Shown piece by piece: positions 48,001 to 59,747 of a stretch of DNA of 64,000 nt (within the stretch, counting starts at the first letter, position 1; each line of letters begins with the position of its first letter). The notes beneath the pieces were generated by a model, which saw only the letters and a program-made list of their open reading frames with translations, ran no database searches and was not told the DNA's origin. The translations under genes and the position numbers were made by a program. Source of the DNA: Dryococelus australis (Eukaryota > Arthropoda > Insecta > Phasmatodea > Phasmatidae); the NCBI GenBank assembly GCA_029891345.1, contig CM057009.1, positions 208,314,709-208,378,708 of the forward strand, in the 5' to 3' direction.

Positions 48001-48360
48001 ACTGGAAATCACAGCTTGGCAGAGTCATGAGACTTGTATTAAGGTGCAATTTCAAAAGAAAATAAAAGAATTCAAGTGTCAAACAATTTCCTCTGTATTT
48101 TATTTCATGTTAAAACTGAATGCCAACACATTCTCAAATTAATGCAGAGTCAAGAACAGTCAGCTTAACGAGCCAGTCAAAGCACAGAACAGCACTGCAG
48201 AGTTCAGTAATTATGCATGTTGTTAAAAACTTACATCGCAAGAAAATTATGAAGACAGGAGTTACATAGTTGTACCTCCTGGCTTCCTAGTGACTTCTCA
48301 CACAAGCAGAAATAATTCTGTAGATATAGTTTTTTGGTCGAAAATTGAAGTTGAAAATAA

Positions 48361-48640
48361 ATGTCATTGGTGCTTGCCGGTGTGGGCGAAATTTGCCCTG
48401 GTCGAGCCAAACTATCTTCCTCACAGGCTAGTCATATTCTGTTAGCGGATGGCAGGTGCTTACAGCTAAAGTTGCCATGCGCTCTACCCCTACTCCTCAC
48501 ACCAGGGTGCCAAATACCCAACCAAATATGGTCATGGCGTGGTACAGAATCACTTCGGATACCATTTGAAATCTGTTATAGCCTTTTTCCTACGCCAGCC
48601 AAACTGCATAGAAGTGAAACAGTCTAATTTCTAGAACATA
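48361..48640 (+). repeat. GC-richer patch, probable unrecognised repeat
   Basis: An 88-codon open frame in sequence of clearly higher GC than its surroundings, with no recognised motif. It is probably a scrap of a repeat. No partner copy was found in the window. Confidence 0.3.
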
Positions 48641-50096
48641 CTCTATAGGAAAAAACATCCACGAATATCGTAACAGCCCTTTTTTTTCTGATTGCTGACA
48701 CAACCTCAACTGCAACTTCAGAAAAAGCAACTACATGACAGATAAACATATTAACGCAGCCAAGGCGTCAAATACTGATAAACAGTAACAATTTCTTGCC
48801 AAATGAAAGAAAATTAACCAATTGTCCCAATTAAATTATTATTAACTGCATCAATATAAGTGCTCTAGATGCTCTACTAACACAGCCACTTCCTAAAATA
48901 GTTAAATTCACTTTTACCTACCTGTGTTGCACAAAAATCTTTTAAATGTATTAATATAATTTGGGTGTGATATTCCTGAACATAAAAGAAGACAATGTAT
49001 AGTCTAGCTTACTACGCACAAAAAAGATGCAATAGTCGGACCTTTACTCTTTTATCGCATTTCAACACTAATTTTAAACATGATCCTAATACATTCTCAG
49101 ATAGTGTCTTCATCCTCCCTTCCCTTCATTCAAAGATACAAATTGTTCAGTTCAAGATGATACAGTATGATCACTTGCTGAGAATAAAAAGTATAACATT
49201 TTTGTGCCAAACTCTTAATATAAATAGTTATCATCGCTGATAATAAAGACTAGAATATAATGATAAGTTGTATTTATGTTACTTATTTTATACCATACTT
49301 AACTTAGTGTGGAAATATTAATTACATTCTGAAATACCATCATCATAATTTCTCACTCTAAAAATTGTATAACCTATAAACTACTAATTACCTGTGGCAG
49401 GAAAATTTATATAGTTTCTGGAAACAAACCACATTCTTCATTATTAGATTAACGTTTATCTTCAGATAAAGTCTGTCTATTAGTTTCACTGATTAGGTTG
49501 TGTTTCTTCAAATTTTGGTTTCTTCATGGATTTAACTAACCAGTTATCAATAAGAGTCCTTTTAAACATGATAACCACCAATAAATTTTTAGAAATATAA
49601 ACATAAAGTAACCACATTACAATTCCTACAAAAACTCATAACATTGTTTACTTCAAGTAAATAAACTAAAGTATTTTGTTGCTTTACTAGTGCATAAAGA
49701 AAGGCTCGTACTATAATCGAAGGTGAGAGTATGTGCATGTGTGAGGATTAGCTCCCCTCCACTCCCCCGCCTTCATATTTTCAAAAGCAACAGCTTATGC
49801 CTCTCTCTTCCCTCTCAATCTCAGTGACCATCACAAACATGCATGTCTTTTTTCAACACAAAATAGTGTACTTGTAACTTAAATTCTAATTTTTCTAAAA
49901 AGTACAACAAAACTTTTTTTTCTTCTGTTTCGTGAAAGTGTTGGTCGTTAATTATATAATAAATTTTTTGTTGTGCATGTAATTTTATTAGACAATTACA
50001 TGTTGGAAGGTTTACAGAATTAAAATCTAAAAAGATCACAATTTTTTGAGAGCCAAAGGTAATTTTAGTAATTGAAGTTTTCTTTCATTTCAAAAC

Positions 50097-50825
50097 TACA
50101 GGTTGTTGCAAAATTGCATGTCAATACTTCAGAGAAACATTCCTCACATCTGGAGGATGAAAAAATTTTATATGAACATAGGTCCGCAAATGCTTTGTTT
50201 CTTGACTACAGCCCGTAATACATAATGTATGGCCCACAGGATGGATCATGTTACTATAGAATGCCATCACAGCATTCTTTTGCATGATACATGACACCTA
50301 ACAACTATGACATTACACCTAGAACAGTAGAAACTGCACAGGAATTAGTTACACATGTGTGAAGGCTTATCATCAGCACTAAAGGAAATGTTCCAAATGC
50401 CCTCCATCATCATGAACACATGAATCAACCCGCTGTTCTATGGACACCTAGATGCGTTGATAAATCCCTGGGAAATTCCTGATTTTTTTGCAACTTGCCA
50501 AGGTACCGGTACAGAGGGTGCCCACATTGTCCACTGGGGTTGCATACACAAGTGTCTTTACATGTCCCTACAAATAAAAGGCTAGTGGATACAAATCAGG
50601 GCTCCTCGGAGGCTGGTATCAAGCTACCAATTACAGCTGCTATGGCATTCCACAGTGCCATGATACAACCCGCGGGCCATACATTGTACGTTATGTATTA
50701 CGGACTGTAGTGAAGAAACAATGCATTTGTGGACCTATGTTCATGTTACATTTTTCATCCTTCAGATGTGAGGAATGTTTCCCCAAAGTATTGACATGCA
50801 ATTTTGTAAATTTCTATGCACTGTA
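50097..50825 (-). mobile_element. IS630-like deletion derivative with long inverted arms
   Basis: Arms of about 145 bp (50097-50240 and 50676-50825) are inverted copies at about 90 percent identity. They begin tacag and end ctgta, with the shared core caaaattgcatgtcaatact. The spacer encodes, on the minus strand, the last part of the transposase: PRSPDLYPLAFYLWGHVKTL (about 50600-50545, third catalytic acidic motif), VYATPVDNVGTL and, after a frame change, VHDDGGHLEHFL (about 50420-50385). This is the same transposase family as 1928-2758. The enzyme's N-terminal and central parts are gone, so the unit is non-autonomous. Confidence 0.8.
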
Positions 50826-52226
50826 TCATTGAACACTATGCTATTTGCTTCTGTAGGTAGGCACTAAATCTAAAATTAGATGCAAGAAAAACTACATGCC
50901 AAATAATTTTTAAGTGTCTCTTAAATGTCGTCATACACGTAATGCGCAACATTTTTTTTACAAAACACTATAGGCTGTAATTAACTGTAGTCAAGTCATT
51001 TTCATATCTAAAATTAGAGAATAAAACCAGAAAAACTAATTACATATGGTCAATGCATATGTATTAATAAGTGTTGATATTAGTTATAACAACACTACAA
51101 GGTTGGAACTTGTATATGAAAATAAAATGCTAATGGGGGTGTGGCCACACCCTAGCTATGCGTATGTGTATAAGTGGTACAGTAGTCTGTCTTGAATGTA
51201 GAATTGATTGCTAAAAAGACTATACATTTATTTGCATGTAGGTTACACAAACACATGTTGTATGTTTATGGCTTCTGCAATGGTGATGCACCAGCTGCTG
51301 TTGAATACCAGCAGCACTCTCCTACACTTTAGTTAGAGATTGTAGCATGTTTTTCGGAGTGTAGAATACATTATGTGAAAGTGATAAACTTCTGAGTGAT
51401 CATTTATCATCAGAACAAGGCCATCAACATGATGTGCAGCACACAAACACATTTTTGACATGGTTCATCATAGCTCCAAAATTAGCATGCATAGACTTTT
51501 TGCGCATCTCAGTGTTTCCCAAACACATGTATGGAGAACAACTGCACGATGTGGGCTTGTATATTTTCACCCATAGCCTGTGCAACATCTTCACATAGGG
51601 AACTGGTTTAGTCACCTAAAATTCTGTCACTGGTTAATTGGCAATCATGAAGTGCCTTATGCATTATAGTGGATGGAGGAATTTTTTAATATTTACTTCA
51701 AACTGTTGTACACTCATCACTGCTAAAGGTAGCATAAAGTGGGTCTATGTTGGAAACCATTTGGGGTAGGAAACACATGAATATTAACTTCTTTTTTTTT
51801 TGCTATAAATGACCTTTCCTTTCATCTCCCAATATAGTGACTTATCCTCCTAGTACACCATATATACACACATGTGCACACACATTATTATAAGGTACCA
51901 AATATTATTTTCCTGAACTACTATCTTTTAAAATTTTAATATTGTATCTGTTTTTGGGAACTGTGTTTTTCTTTAATGTTTTTTGTTTTGTTTTCTATTT
52001 ATCTGTGGCCTTTATTTTCATTTTTATTTCATGTTCTAAAGTATATATTACTTATTGCCCTTTCTGATACTCATGCATTATTGTTCATGAATTAGGAATG
52101 TAAGATTCAAGTTCTGAGAATGTCTTCCTCCCATTATATTAATCTTACTATACAAAATGTTCTTTTGAAGTTACTGTTACTAATTAGTAAGTTTGTTTTG
52201 TAATGCTCTCCTGTTAATATTTACAG

Positions 52227-52397
52227 GTCACATTCCAAATGTTGTTTTTGAAAAGTACTTGGACATTATCATCCCAGCGCTAATTAAGTGTACTCATATC
52301 ACTCCAGCAACTATTTTATTCACAGAATCTAGACAGATTGCTATGAAATCACTGTTGCGTATTGTCATGAATACCAGTATCCATAATTTTTCAAAAG
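52227..52397 (+). CDS. Tbcd: Tubulin-specific chaperone D, internal exon D
   Basis: With the last base of exon C the exon starts on a Gly codon and reads HIPNVVFEKYLDIIIPALIK, then ATILFTESRQIAMKSLLRIV. It aligns with the human TBCD segment that I recall as containing LPGFLLKGRLQQVLTGL and VSFAESRRDGLKAIARI. The LFTESRQ...A..SLLRI part is the best conserved stretch of the whole set. The acceptor AG is at 52225-52226 and the donor gtaaga at 52398. It is 171 nt, phase 1 in and out. The next exon (human VSQIYCALLG region) was not found before 64000. Confidence 0.93.
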
Positions 52398-53339
52398 GTA
52401 AGAATCTGTATTTGAATTTGTAACATTATTTTAATACATTATTTACAGTTACTATGTAACTTACTGCATGTTTGTAGATATTCTATTTTTAATATGTGGA
52501 CTCATGCTCATGGTGTTATTTAATATGTAGTTTAGTTTTGTAGTTTTATTTTGTGAAACTGCTCTCTTGCTTCTTGTTAAGCTGTTTGTCATGTAATATT
52601 TATATGCAAGTGTTATTTCTCAATGGTTTTGTAACTTTTGTAATTATATAATCTTGCACATATTGATGTTTAGTTAAAAATTAGTTTAAGGTTCAGTGAT
52701 TCATAATTTTTTCTTGCAGGTAATAAACTCCTAAATCCTTAACTTTGGGTACATTTTTTTTGTTTTAAGTATAATCAGTTGCATGAAAATTTGCACACCA
52801 AGAAAGAAATGTTGGATACAAAACAAATCTTATTAGTGTAATGGTACAGAATAAAGAAAGAAGTGGTTAAGTACATTTAGTCTCAACAATGTTCTGCCTA
52901 CCCTATGACACAGGAAAAGAGTACCTTTAGTATATTATCAGACCACCTCATGCCTGGTTACAGGTATTGGTAAGATTTGAGATGGAAATCAACAGTAGCT
53001 GTATTTATCATGCATCAGATTTTCCCTTAGTTGATGCAAATATTCTCCAAATTGAACACACCTACATGGAGGAAGCTGGCATCTTATCTGGTTCTGCAGA
53101 TGTTGTATGGGCGACAAATCAGGTTACCAGACAGGTCACAGAAGTATTGAAACTTGACTTAACACCCCATCATAAAAACTAAAGCTGTGTGCGGGTGAGT
53201 GTTATTGTGTTATAAACGGACTCCTAGGCACTCAGCCAGGAAAGGTAGTAGCACATGGGACCATTGAGTTTTCATCACATGACAATTTGTTACAAATTAA
53301 CAGTATCTTAACATAAAATATCTTATTCTACCTATGTTT

Positions 53340-55180
53340 TACAAACTACATCCAAGTAGTAATTGATATATCCTCTGAGACACTCATTCGGGAAGATAGT
53401 TATCATCCAGCAATTCTTCTGACTATGATTTTCCTTATAATTCTCCTGCAATGCATCAATATTGTCGTATTAACTACTGTAAAGGTGATTATTTAGCACT
53501 TTATAATTACTTATATGCCCTAAATAGTCATGACTGGTTTAATCTTTCAAATTTAAATAAAAAAGTAGAACATTTAAACATTATCAGATTATATGAGTCA
53601 CAATTCCTATTAAATCACTTCATAAATCCAATTATCTAACATGTTTTTTTAAGAACTTTTAAATTAATAAAATTTAAAAAATACATCACAAACATTATAA
53701 AAAAGCAATGATCCATTACACTATACTCTTTTCTGTGAATACTGGCATTTGGTCAAATTGCTTTAAAGTGAACAAAAAGAACTGGCAACAAAAACGTAAT
53801 GATAAAATTAAACAACCCCAAAAAATGTTGGCACTTTGTAACTGTACTGAAAACAAGATAGATATAAAAATATTTCTTTAAAAATCAGTGATGAAACTGT
53901 AACTAATCAACAAGTTATTGGTAATGAATTTGCCCAAGTTTTTACCTAAATCTATAAAAAAAATGACTCTTATTTGGTTGAGTGCCCATATACTTTTTCT
54001 ATCTCACTTTTACAAATCTCCCAGAGCTTAGTTTGCTGGTGTATAAAAAAATTAAAACCTTCTTCATCAGTGGCAATATACCCAGCTTTATTATAAAGGG
54101 TTGTTCTCAGACCTTTGTACCTTTTTTAACACACAGAATGTATAATTTCCTGTATTTACACTAGCCTTTGGACATGTCAATGTTATTCCTTTTTATAAAT
54201 ATAAACAGTTATAGGCCTATTTCGCTGTTCATTTTATAAAGTGTTTGAAAAAAAAATATTCAGAAAGTTCATACCAAAACAGAAATAGACCACAAAGAGG
54301 TAAAATAGCCAGAGGACAAGTAAATTGTATCTACTTTGACCTATCCCAAGCTTGCAATATGGTTAATAATAGCATCCTTCCTAACAAGCTAGAACTGTCT
54401 GGCTTCAGTTAAATAATCTAAATTTAATCAAATGTTACTTAACAGAAATTTACTTTAAAGTAAAAATTCAGAATTAATTATCTCCATTGTAACCTGTTAC
54501 ATATGGTGCTCCACAAGGAGGTTCCCTGTCTCCCTTACTCTTTATAATTTTTATTGGTTGTCTAGCAAATATAATAAAATATGCCAACAAAGGCAGTTTT
54601 GCTGACAGTCTTAAATGAAATATGAAAATCACTATTATTAATTATTGTCATCTGTTACATGGTGATATCAATCATTACATGGTTGGTGTTTATCCACCAA
54701 GATTTCTTTGAACTTTAACAAAATGCTAATTATCACTTCTTCAAGGAAATCAATCAAAGTTAACTATGATAATACTATCAACAACTTCGCAATTTTCAAT
54801 AACCATTGCATTCAAGATCAAGGTATTTTATTATGTTCTTAATTATTGTTCCACCACCACCACTCGACAGCTATAATAATTGGGCTTATCAAATGCATTA
54901 TCTATGCAGCATCTAAATGAGATTCAATATTAAATTAATATATTTCCTTTCCTCTATTCAAACTTGAGTATGGTTAAATTATCTGGAATAGCCTTCACAT
55001 TGCTAAACATAGCCCTCAAAGTACCTTCGCACAGGACGAGGCCAAAACATCTTATAACTAAAATATCAAAACCCAATTACTGGGTTTACAGGTTGGTATC
55101 TTACTATAACAAGTGCACACACATCTTAGATTTCCACAAAATTGACCTACAATCTGACCTTGCATTACAATTTTAGTAGC
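53340..55180 (+). pseudogene. 5'-truncated LINE (Jockey/CR1-type) coding remnant
   Basis: The plus-strand pieces follow the order of a non-LTR retrotransposon ORF2. CRINYCKGDYLALYNYLYAL and LNKKVEHLNIIRL (53460-53590) match the linker between endonuclease and reverse transcriptase. VIPFYKYKQ...AYF (about 54185-54225) corresponds to the block before NYRPISL. CIYFDLSQACNMVNNSIL (about 54328-54380) is the block A motif with the first catalytic Asp. YGAPQGGSLSPLLFIIF (about 54505-54555) is block B. ANKGSFADS (about 54583-54610) stands where YADD should be, so the catalytic pair is lost. The C-terminal open piece 54964-55176 fits the family's tail region. Many stops are present. Confidence 0.75.
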
Positions 55181-55259
55181 CATTCACATTTCCAAAGGTT
55201 ACATTCTAATATACACCTTCCCCACTCCTAGGTGCATGACAGCAATACTATGAAGCTGC

Positions 55260-55690
55260 TGGTTATCCTTCGAGGTTGCTGTATTGGCTACACTGCCATT
55301 TGTGTCCTCTTTCCTTGGTTGTTGGCTTGGTGATAGTGAAAATGTGGTCATTGGCTATCCCACCATGCTTATCACTACACTATTGGAGAAATTATTACCA
55401 TTCCTTCCTCAATGCATTTATTTCCTGTTTCATTGCATTTTTGGCAATATCCACTTTTTAGTCTACTTATCTATGTGTTCATTTACAGAACCAATTTTCC
55501 TATCTGCTAATTCACTCACATTATTTATCTGACTATTTACATGTTCTTTTATACTATTTACACTTTCATTCACATTACTAATTTTTTATCAATACTGTTT
55601 ATACTTGCACCGACTTGGCTACCTAACCCTTCAATTAATGCCCGCAATGCAGTTCAGCAGACAATTTTGTAGTTAACATTCACTGCAACA
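55260..55690 (-). pseudogene. Gypsy-family copy 3: gag N-terminal scrap
   Basis: The minus strand starts MLTTKLSAELHC at 55677, matching MLMLTRKMSADIQA of copy 1. It then gives heptad-like stretches encoded by aatgtgaatgaaagtgtaaatagt and cagataaataatgtgagtgaattagcagatagg (to about 55470) in shifting frames. It is the same coiled-coil gag start as at 16193 and 30193. No LTR was recognised beside it. Confidence 0.65.
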
Positions 55691-55844
55691 GTTGTGCAAA
55701 ACAGCCGTAATTATTTTCGCCTACAGCTATTACAATTAATTTAATTAGTTTGTATGTCACTAGTTGCTTGCCTATAGTCTAACTTCATTTAAAATTAATT
55801 AATCAGTGAAGTAGGAATATCAGGAGAAAACTGTATTCACAACA

Positions 55845-58330
55845 CCAGATGGAAGTAGATTCCAGTTTTGCACTGCCCTTTGGATTAAAGTGTGCGCCTG
55901 TAACATTTCAGTCAATGAAGGTTCAAGTCTTGGACAGGCTCATTGGTGAGTTTATGTTAGCATATTTGGACGATGTTGTCATCTCGTCTGACTGCTGGGA
56001 AGACCACATGGACCACCTCTTAATGGTACTCGAGAGGCTAGCGATAAACGGACTCACATGTGCAGCGAACAAATATCACATTGGCAAGAGCAGGTTATAG
56101 TTCCTAGGGCATGTGGTGTGAGATGGGAGGTAGGTAAGTGGGCCTAACGTCTCGTCGATGGCGAGGTCATTAGAGACGGTGAAAGTTGCACAGGAAAGAG
56201 GGAGTGGGGAAGGATTGGGAAGGAATCAGCCATAGCCTTTGTTTGGGACCCATCTCAGCATTCACCTGGAGTGATTTAGGAAAACCACGGAAAACCAAAA
56301 TCAGGATGGCCAGACTGGGAATCGAACCTGAGTCCTCCCGAATGCAAGTCCAGCAAGTTACCACTGCGCCACCTCGTTCAGTATGTGGTGGAAGAGAATG
56401 GAAATATGCCTAACCCTGAACAGTTACACTTGATTGACAATTAACCCGCTATCACGCACGTGTTAACAATTGCACAAATTTTTCGGCCTGATCAACTGGC
56501 TTAGGTAATTTATAGAGGACTTTGCAATAGTGACTGCACTGCTCACTGATTTACTTTCACCACAGAAGCGGTTCATGTGGGTGACGCAGTGGAAAGTGCA
56601 TTCTGGGAAACCAAGTCCCGCTTCTGGTCATGCCCAAAGCTTGCTCAATACGACCCAAGCAAGCACTTGTATTTACAAACTGATCCCATCCAGGAGGGGC
56701 TGGGTGCCGTTTTGTATTGATGTGTGGAGGACAGTCTAAGACATGTGATTGATTTTGCAAGCGCTAAACTCGGCCAGACAGAAAGGAGGTACGACTTTAA
56801 CGAACGTGAATTTTTGGCAGTTATATGGTCAGTCAAGAAATACAGGGCATATTTATAATACCAGCGATTCATGCTCAGGACTGATAACAGTTACCTCGTC
56901 TGGTTGCATACAATGAGGGAAGCGCGCAGTAAACTTACCCGGTGGGCATTGCTACTGAAACCTACGACTTTATCGTAGAGCACATTCCCGGGAAGGAGAA
57001 CCAGTTATCTGATGCATGATCATGAGTGCCAAACACGGACATCATCGCATCCTACAATGCTGAGTGGGATGATATCCTTCCGCCGGATACGCAGGAACTG
57101 TTCCATGAGACCAGCTTAAATCAAGTGCATGTTGTCAACAAATACATTCTTGTCAACGATTTGTACTGAGAAGTCGAGAGTGCGCAAGCCAGCTGCGAAT
57201 TAGCGCACAAGAAAAGAGAAAAATCTGCAATGCAGGCAATAGAGCAATGGCACGTAGTAAATGACCACCTTGAGACAAGTTCAGCGAAGGATCAAACAAA
57301 ATGGAGGCTGTTTGTACCATAAGTGAGACACATGGCAGGCCACCCACGCACTGAGCAAACTATAAGAAACGTGAAGGAGCATTTTTTTTTTTTTGGTTGA
57401 GCCTGTCACGTGACGCGTGCAAATATGTTCAAAACTGTGAGAAGTGCCGGACATTTATATTGCATAAAACAGGTGGCAAACAACAGCAACAGCCACGCAT
57501 TCACAAGCGGTCATTTGAGGCCATGAGCCTTGACCTGATGGGGCCATATCTGCGAACATCTGGGGGGAAGAAGTTTATACTAGTGGGTTACAGATAACTT
57601 CTCCCGGTGGGTGGAGGCATATGCAATAAGCAGTGCAAGAGCGGCAAGCATTGTGAAAGTGTTGGAGAGGGAGTTCTTTGAAAATTGGGGCTACCCAAAC
57701 ATTTGCTAACTGATAATGGTACCCAATTTACTGGCAGAAAATGCCAAGAAATGTGCATCCAGTGGGAGGGGTACCACCTGAAGACGGCGGTGTATCACTG
57801 GTGAGCGAACCTCACAGTGCCGCAACCAGGAGTTTAAGACATAACTGCGGCTCTGTGTGGGGGACCTGCACACCACCTGTGTGGAAAATCTGGCCACTGC
57901 CCTCTTCACTCTCCGCCGGCGTGTTAATGCAGCCACTGGCCAGACACCTGCTGACGTCCTGTTAGGGCACAACTTGGCCCTACCAGACGAGAATAACTGC
58001 CTGCAAGAAAATATCAACAGTAGCACAGGAGACAGTGCAGGACGGCGGGAAAAGTGCCGCAGACAATACCACGAGCAGAGGCAGCATCGGAGGAAATATG
58101 CTGCAAGGTGGGTCCCGACAAGCAAGAGGCCACCTCCAGCCCTGTAACCCGGACAACGGGTTTACCTATGTGCACACCCACAGTCAGTCGCCCTTCTGCG
58201 CAGGCCTGGCTGCATGGTGGAACGGACTGCACTGGATAATGAAAAGCATCGGGCCAACAACATACTTAGTCCGCATGGGTAGAAAGAATGTTAGGGCACA
58301 CCGGGACAATATCCGTCTATCACCTGGAGA
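55845..58330 (+). pseudogene. Ty3/gypsy pol: reverse transcriptase, RNase H, integrase
   Basis: Domains occur in order on the plus strand. Reverse transcriptase (55849-56098): FALPFGLKCAPVTFQSM and LAYLDDVVISSD, with both catalytic Asp residues of the YLDD motif, then FLGHVV. A SINE insertion follows at 56127-56380. RNase H (about 56650-56860): DPIQEGLGAVL and NEREFLAVIWSVKKYRAYL. Integrase (57325-57740): H..H in RHMAGHPRTEQ, C..C in CEKCRTF, core FEAMSLDLMGPYLRTSGG (catalytic Asp) and LLTDNGTQFTGRKCQEMC (second Asp). Integrase C-terminus (about 58246-58325): GPTTYLVRMGRKNVRAHRDN. Frameshifts and stops separate most blocks. The start of reverse transcriptase, protease and gag are missing. Confidence 0.85.
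56127..56380 (-). mobile_element. tRNA-derived SINE inserted in gypsy reverse transcriptase
   Basis: On the minus strand the head gaggtggcgcagtggtaa contains an A-box (tggcgcagtgg, complement 56361-56371), and ggttcgattcc is a perfect B-box (complement 56318-56328), giving an RNA polymerase III promoter. The body with ggttttccgtggttttccta matches the SINE that is abundant in polyneopteran insects, recalled from memory. Similar flanks (gcatgtggtgtgagatgg at 56109-56126 and gtatgtggtggaagagaatgg at 56381-56401) look like a decayed target duplication. Confidence 0.8.
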
Positions 58331-59070
58331 TGTCGCCGGCGAGGACATCCTCGGTGCCCTAAACTCTCACGACAGTAGTCTACCTGCTGAACTCCAAAAG
58401 CAAGTGCTAGGGGAAGAAGGTGGGCCAGTACCTCCCTCAAGGAGGTCACCACCTGAGGCCAAAGTGTTGACTGCGCCGGACGAGGCCACATCCTTTAAGG
58501 GCCAGGGCGACACAGGTCAGAGTGATGGGGGCAACGTGTCACCCACGGAAATTGTTTCCCCAACACTTCCTGCAAGTGCAAAGCAAGAGCAAATGGCAAG
58601 TGGAGCAAGAGCCTTGGTGACCCACGATGGTGACGTCGCTGTCAAGTGCCAGGGTGGAGAGGCAGAGGAGGAAGGTCCATCCGCATCCTCCCCAGGGACG
58701 CCAGCAGCGGGTGCCAAGTGCTCGACATCACCCAGCACACTGGCACCAGGGGTTCGTGTCCGATAACTAGCCTCGCAGTGCTCGACAGTGTGGTACCTAC
58801 CAGCATCACCATTGGAGCACCAACGCTGCAATCAGCTCCAGCACTCCTGGGGACGGGTCCGCCAGCTAACACTGTAATGCCCGTCGTCGTGGTGCCATCG
58901 GCTGGCAAGGAAATCACCATCAGCAAGAGTTCAGCAAGGGTGTCAGCACCACCTGGGAGGTCACATCAGCATGATCAGTCCCTTCTCCCCCCACCCCCCC
59001 TCTTCATGTTGCCGCCTACCCGGGTCCTTCCAGGTTTGTCACTAAACGTTAGTAAACTTTACTAATTTAG
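58330..59070 (+). pseudogene. Proline/serine-rich tail after gypsy integrase
   Basis: The frame 58035-58766, which ends the integrase, continues for about 140 codons of low-complexity sequence (for example SPTEIVSPTLPASAKQEQMA and SASSPGTPAAGAKC). An overlapping frame continues to 59065. The GC content is far above the surroundings. It may be an extended integrase C-terminal tail or an envelope-position frame that has lost recognisable features. A similar texture occurs at 10.4-11.7 kb. Confidence 0.5.
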
Positions 59071-59747
59071 ATACATAAATGTTGAGCCACAGCTAACAGA
59101 AGTTAATGCACTGTATATAACATACTTTGGAATACGGTCAGTTATCAAAAGACAGCATTGTAAACAATTCAGAATTATCTTCTTTCAAGTTGTGTTGCAT
59201 GTCTGGAATAACTGAACTATAATGACTTGATCTCTCAATCTCAACATTATTTCTGGGCATTCATCTCACTTTTCCTTTTTTCAAATGCCATGCAATTACA
59301 GAATTTATACATCATTGTTGTTATAATGGAGACCTTTGTATTAATCTGCAAGTCAGGTTTCGTCAATTTTTGTGGACTAGTCTCGCACAGCCAAGGAAAA
59401 AGCGTTAGTTTCAAAATTGAGAGTTCCTTAGTATACTTTGGATGATACACATATATAAATTTAGAATGCCTCTCTAAAACTGTTGTAACTATTTATTTTA
59501 AGGGAAATGGTGCATTTATGTATCATATTTACCAACTTTTTAGTACTACAAGTTTTTGGATGGTATATCGTAACTTCCTTCTAGTATATATGATAGAATA
59601 AAGGTCATTAAATTGGTTACTTTTTTATGATCTGTAGTTACTAAATCAATTTTTTTTTTAAATTTCTTCTCTGACCCCTGAAAGTAATATTAATTAAAAA
59701 TATTATTTCTCTTTGACTGTCATCTTTCGTTTCCTTATATTTTGAGT

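Larger units (their letters stand above)
38718..52226 (+). other. TBCD intron of 13.5 kb
   Basis: This intron runs from the donor gtaagt at 38718 to the acceptor atttacag ending at 52226. Bounded elements are listed separately. Stretches with nothing assignable are 38730-39110, 39560-40620 (includes a 10-base G run near 40361 and a TTC/TTA microsatellite at about 40508-40550), 40930-42510, 48080-50096 and 50826-52226. 39120-39540 is GC-balanced and probably an unrecognised repeat. Confidence 0.85.

Noticed and set aside
52967..53182. 71-codon frame after the last TBCD exon
   Set aside because: There is no alignment to TBCD, no acceptor in the right phase and no known domain.
56300..56380. 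tRNA gene on the minus strand
   Set aside because: A and B boxes are present but the cloverleaf does not close into an acceptor stem. The sequence continues into a SINE body.
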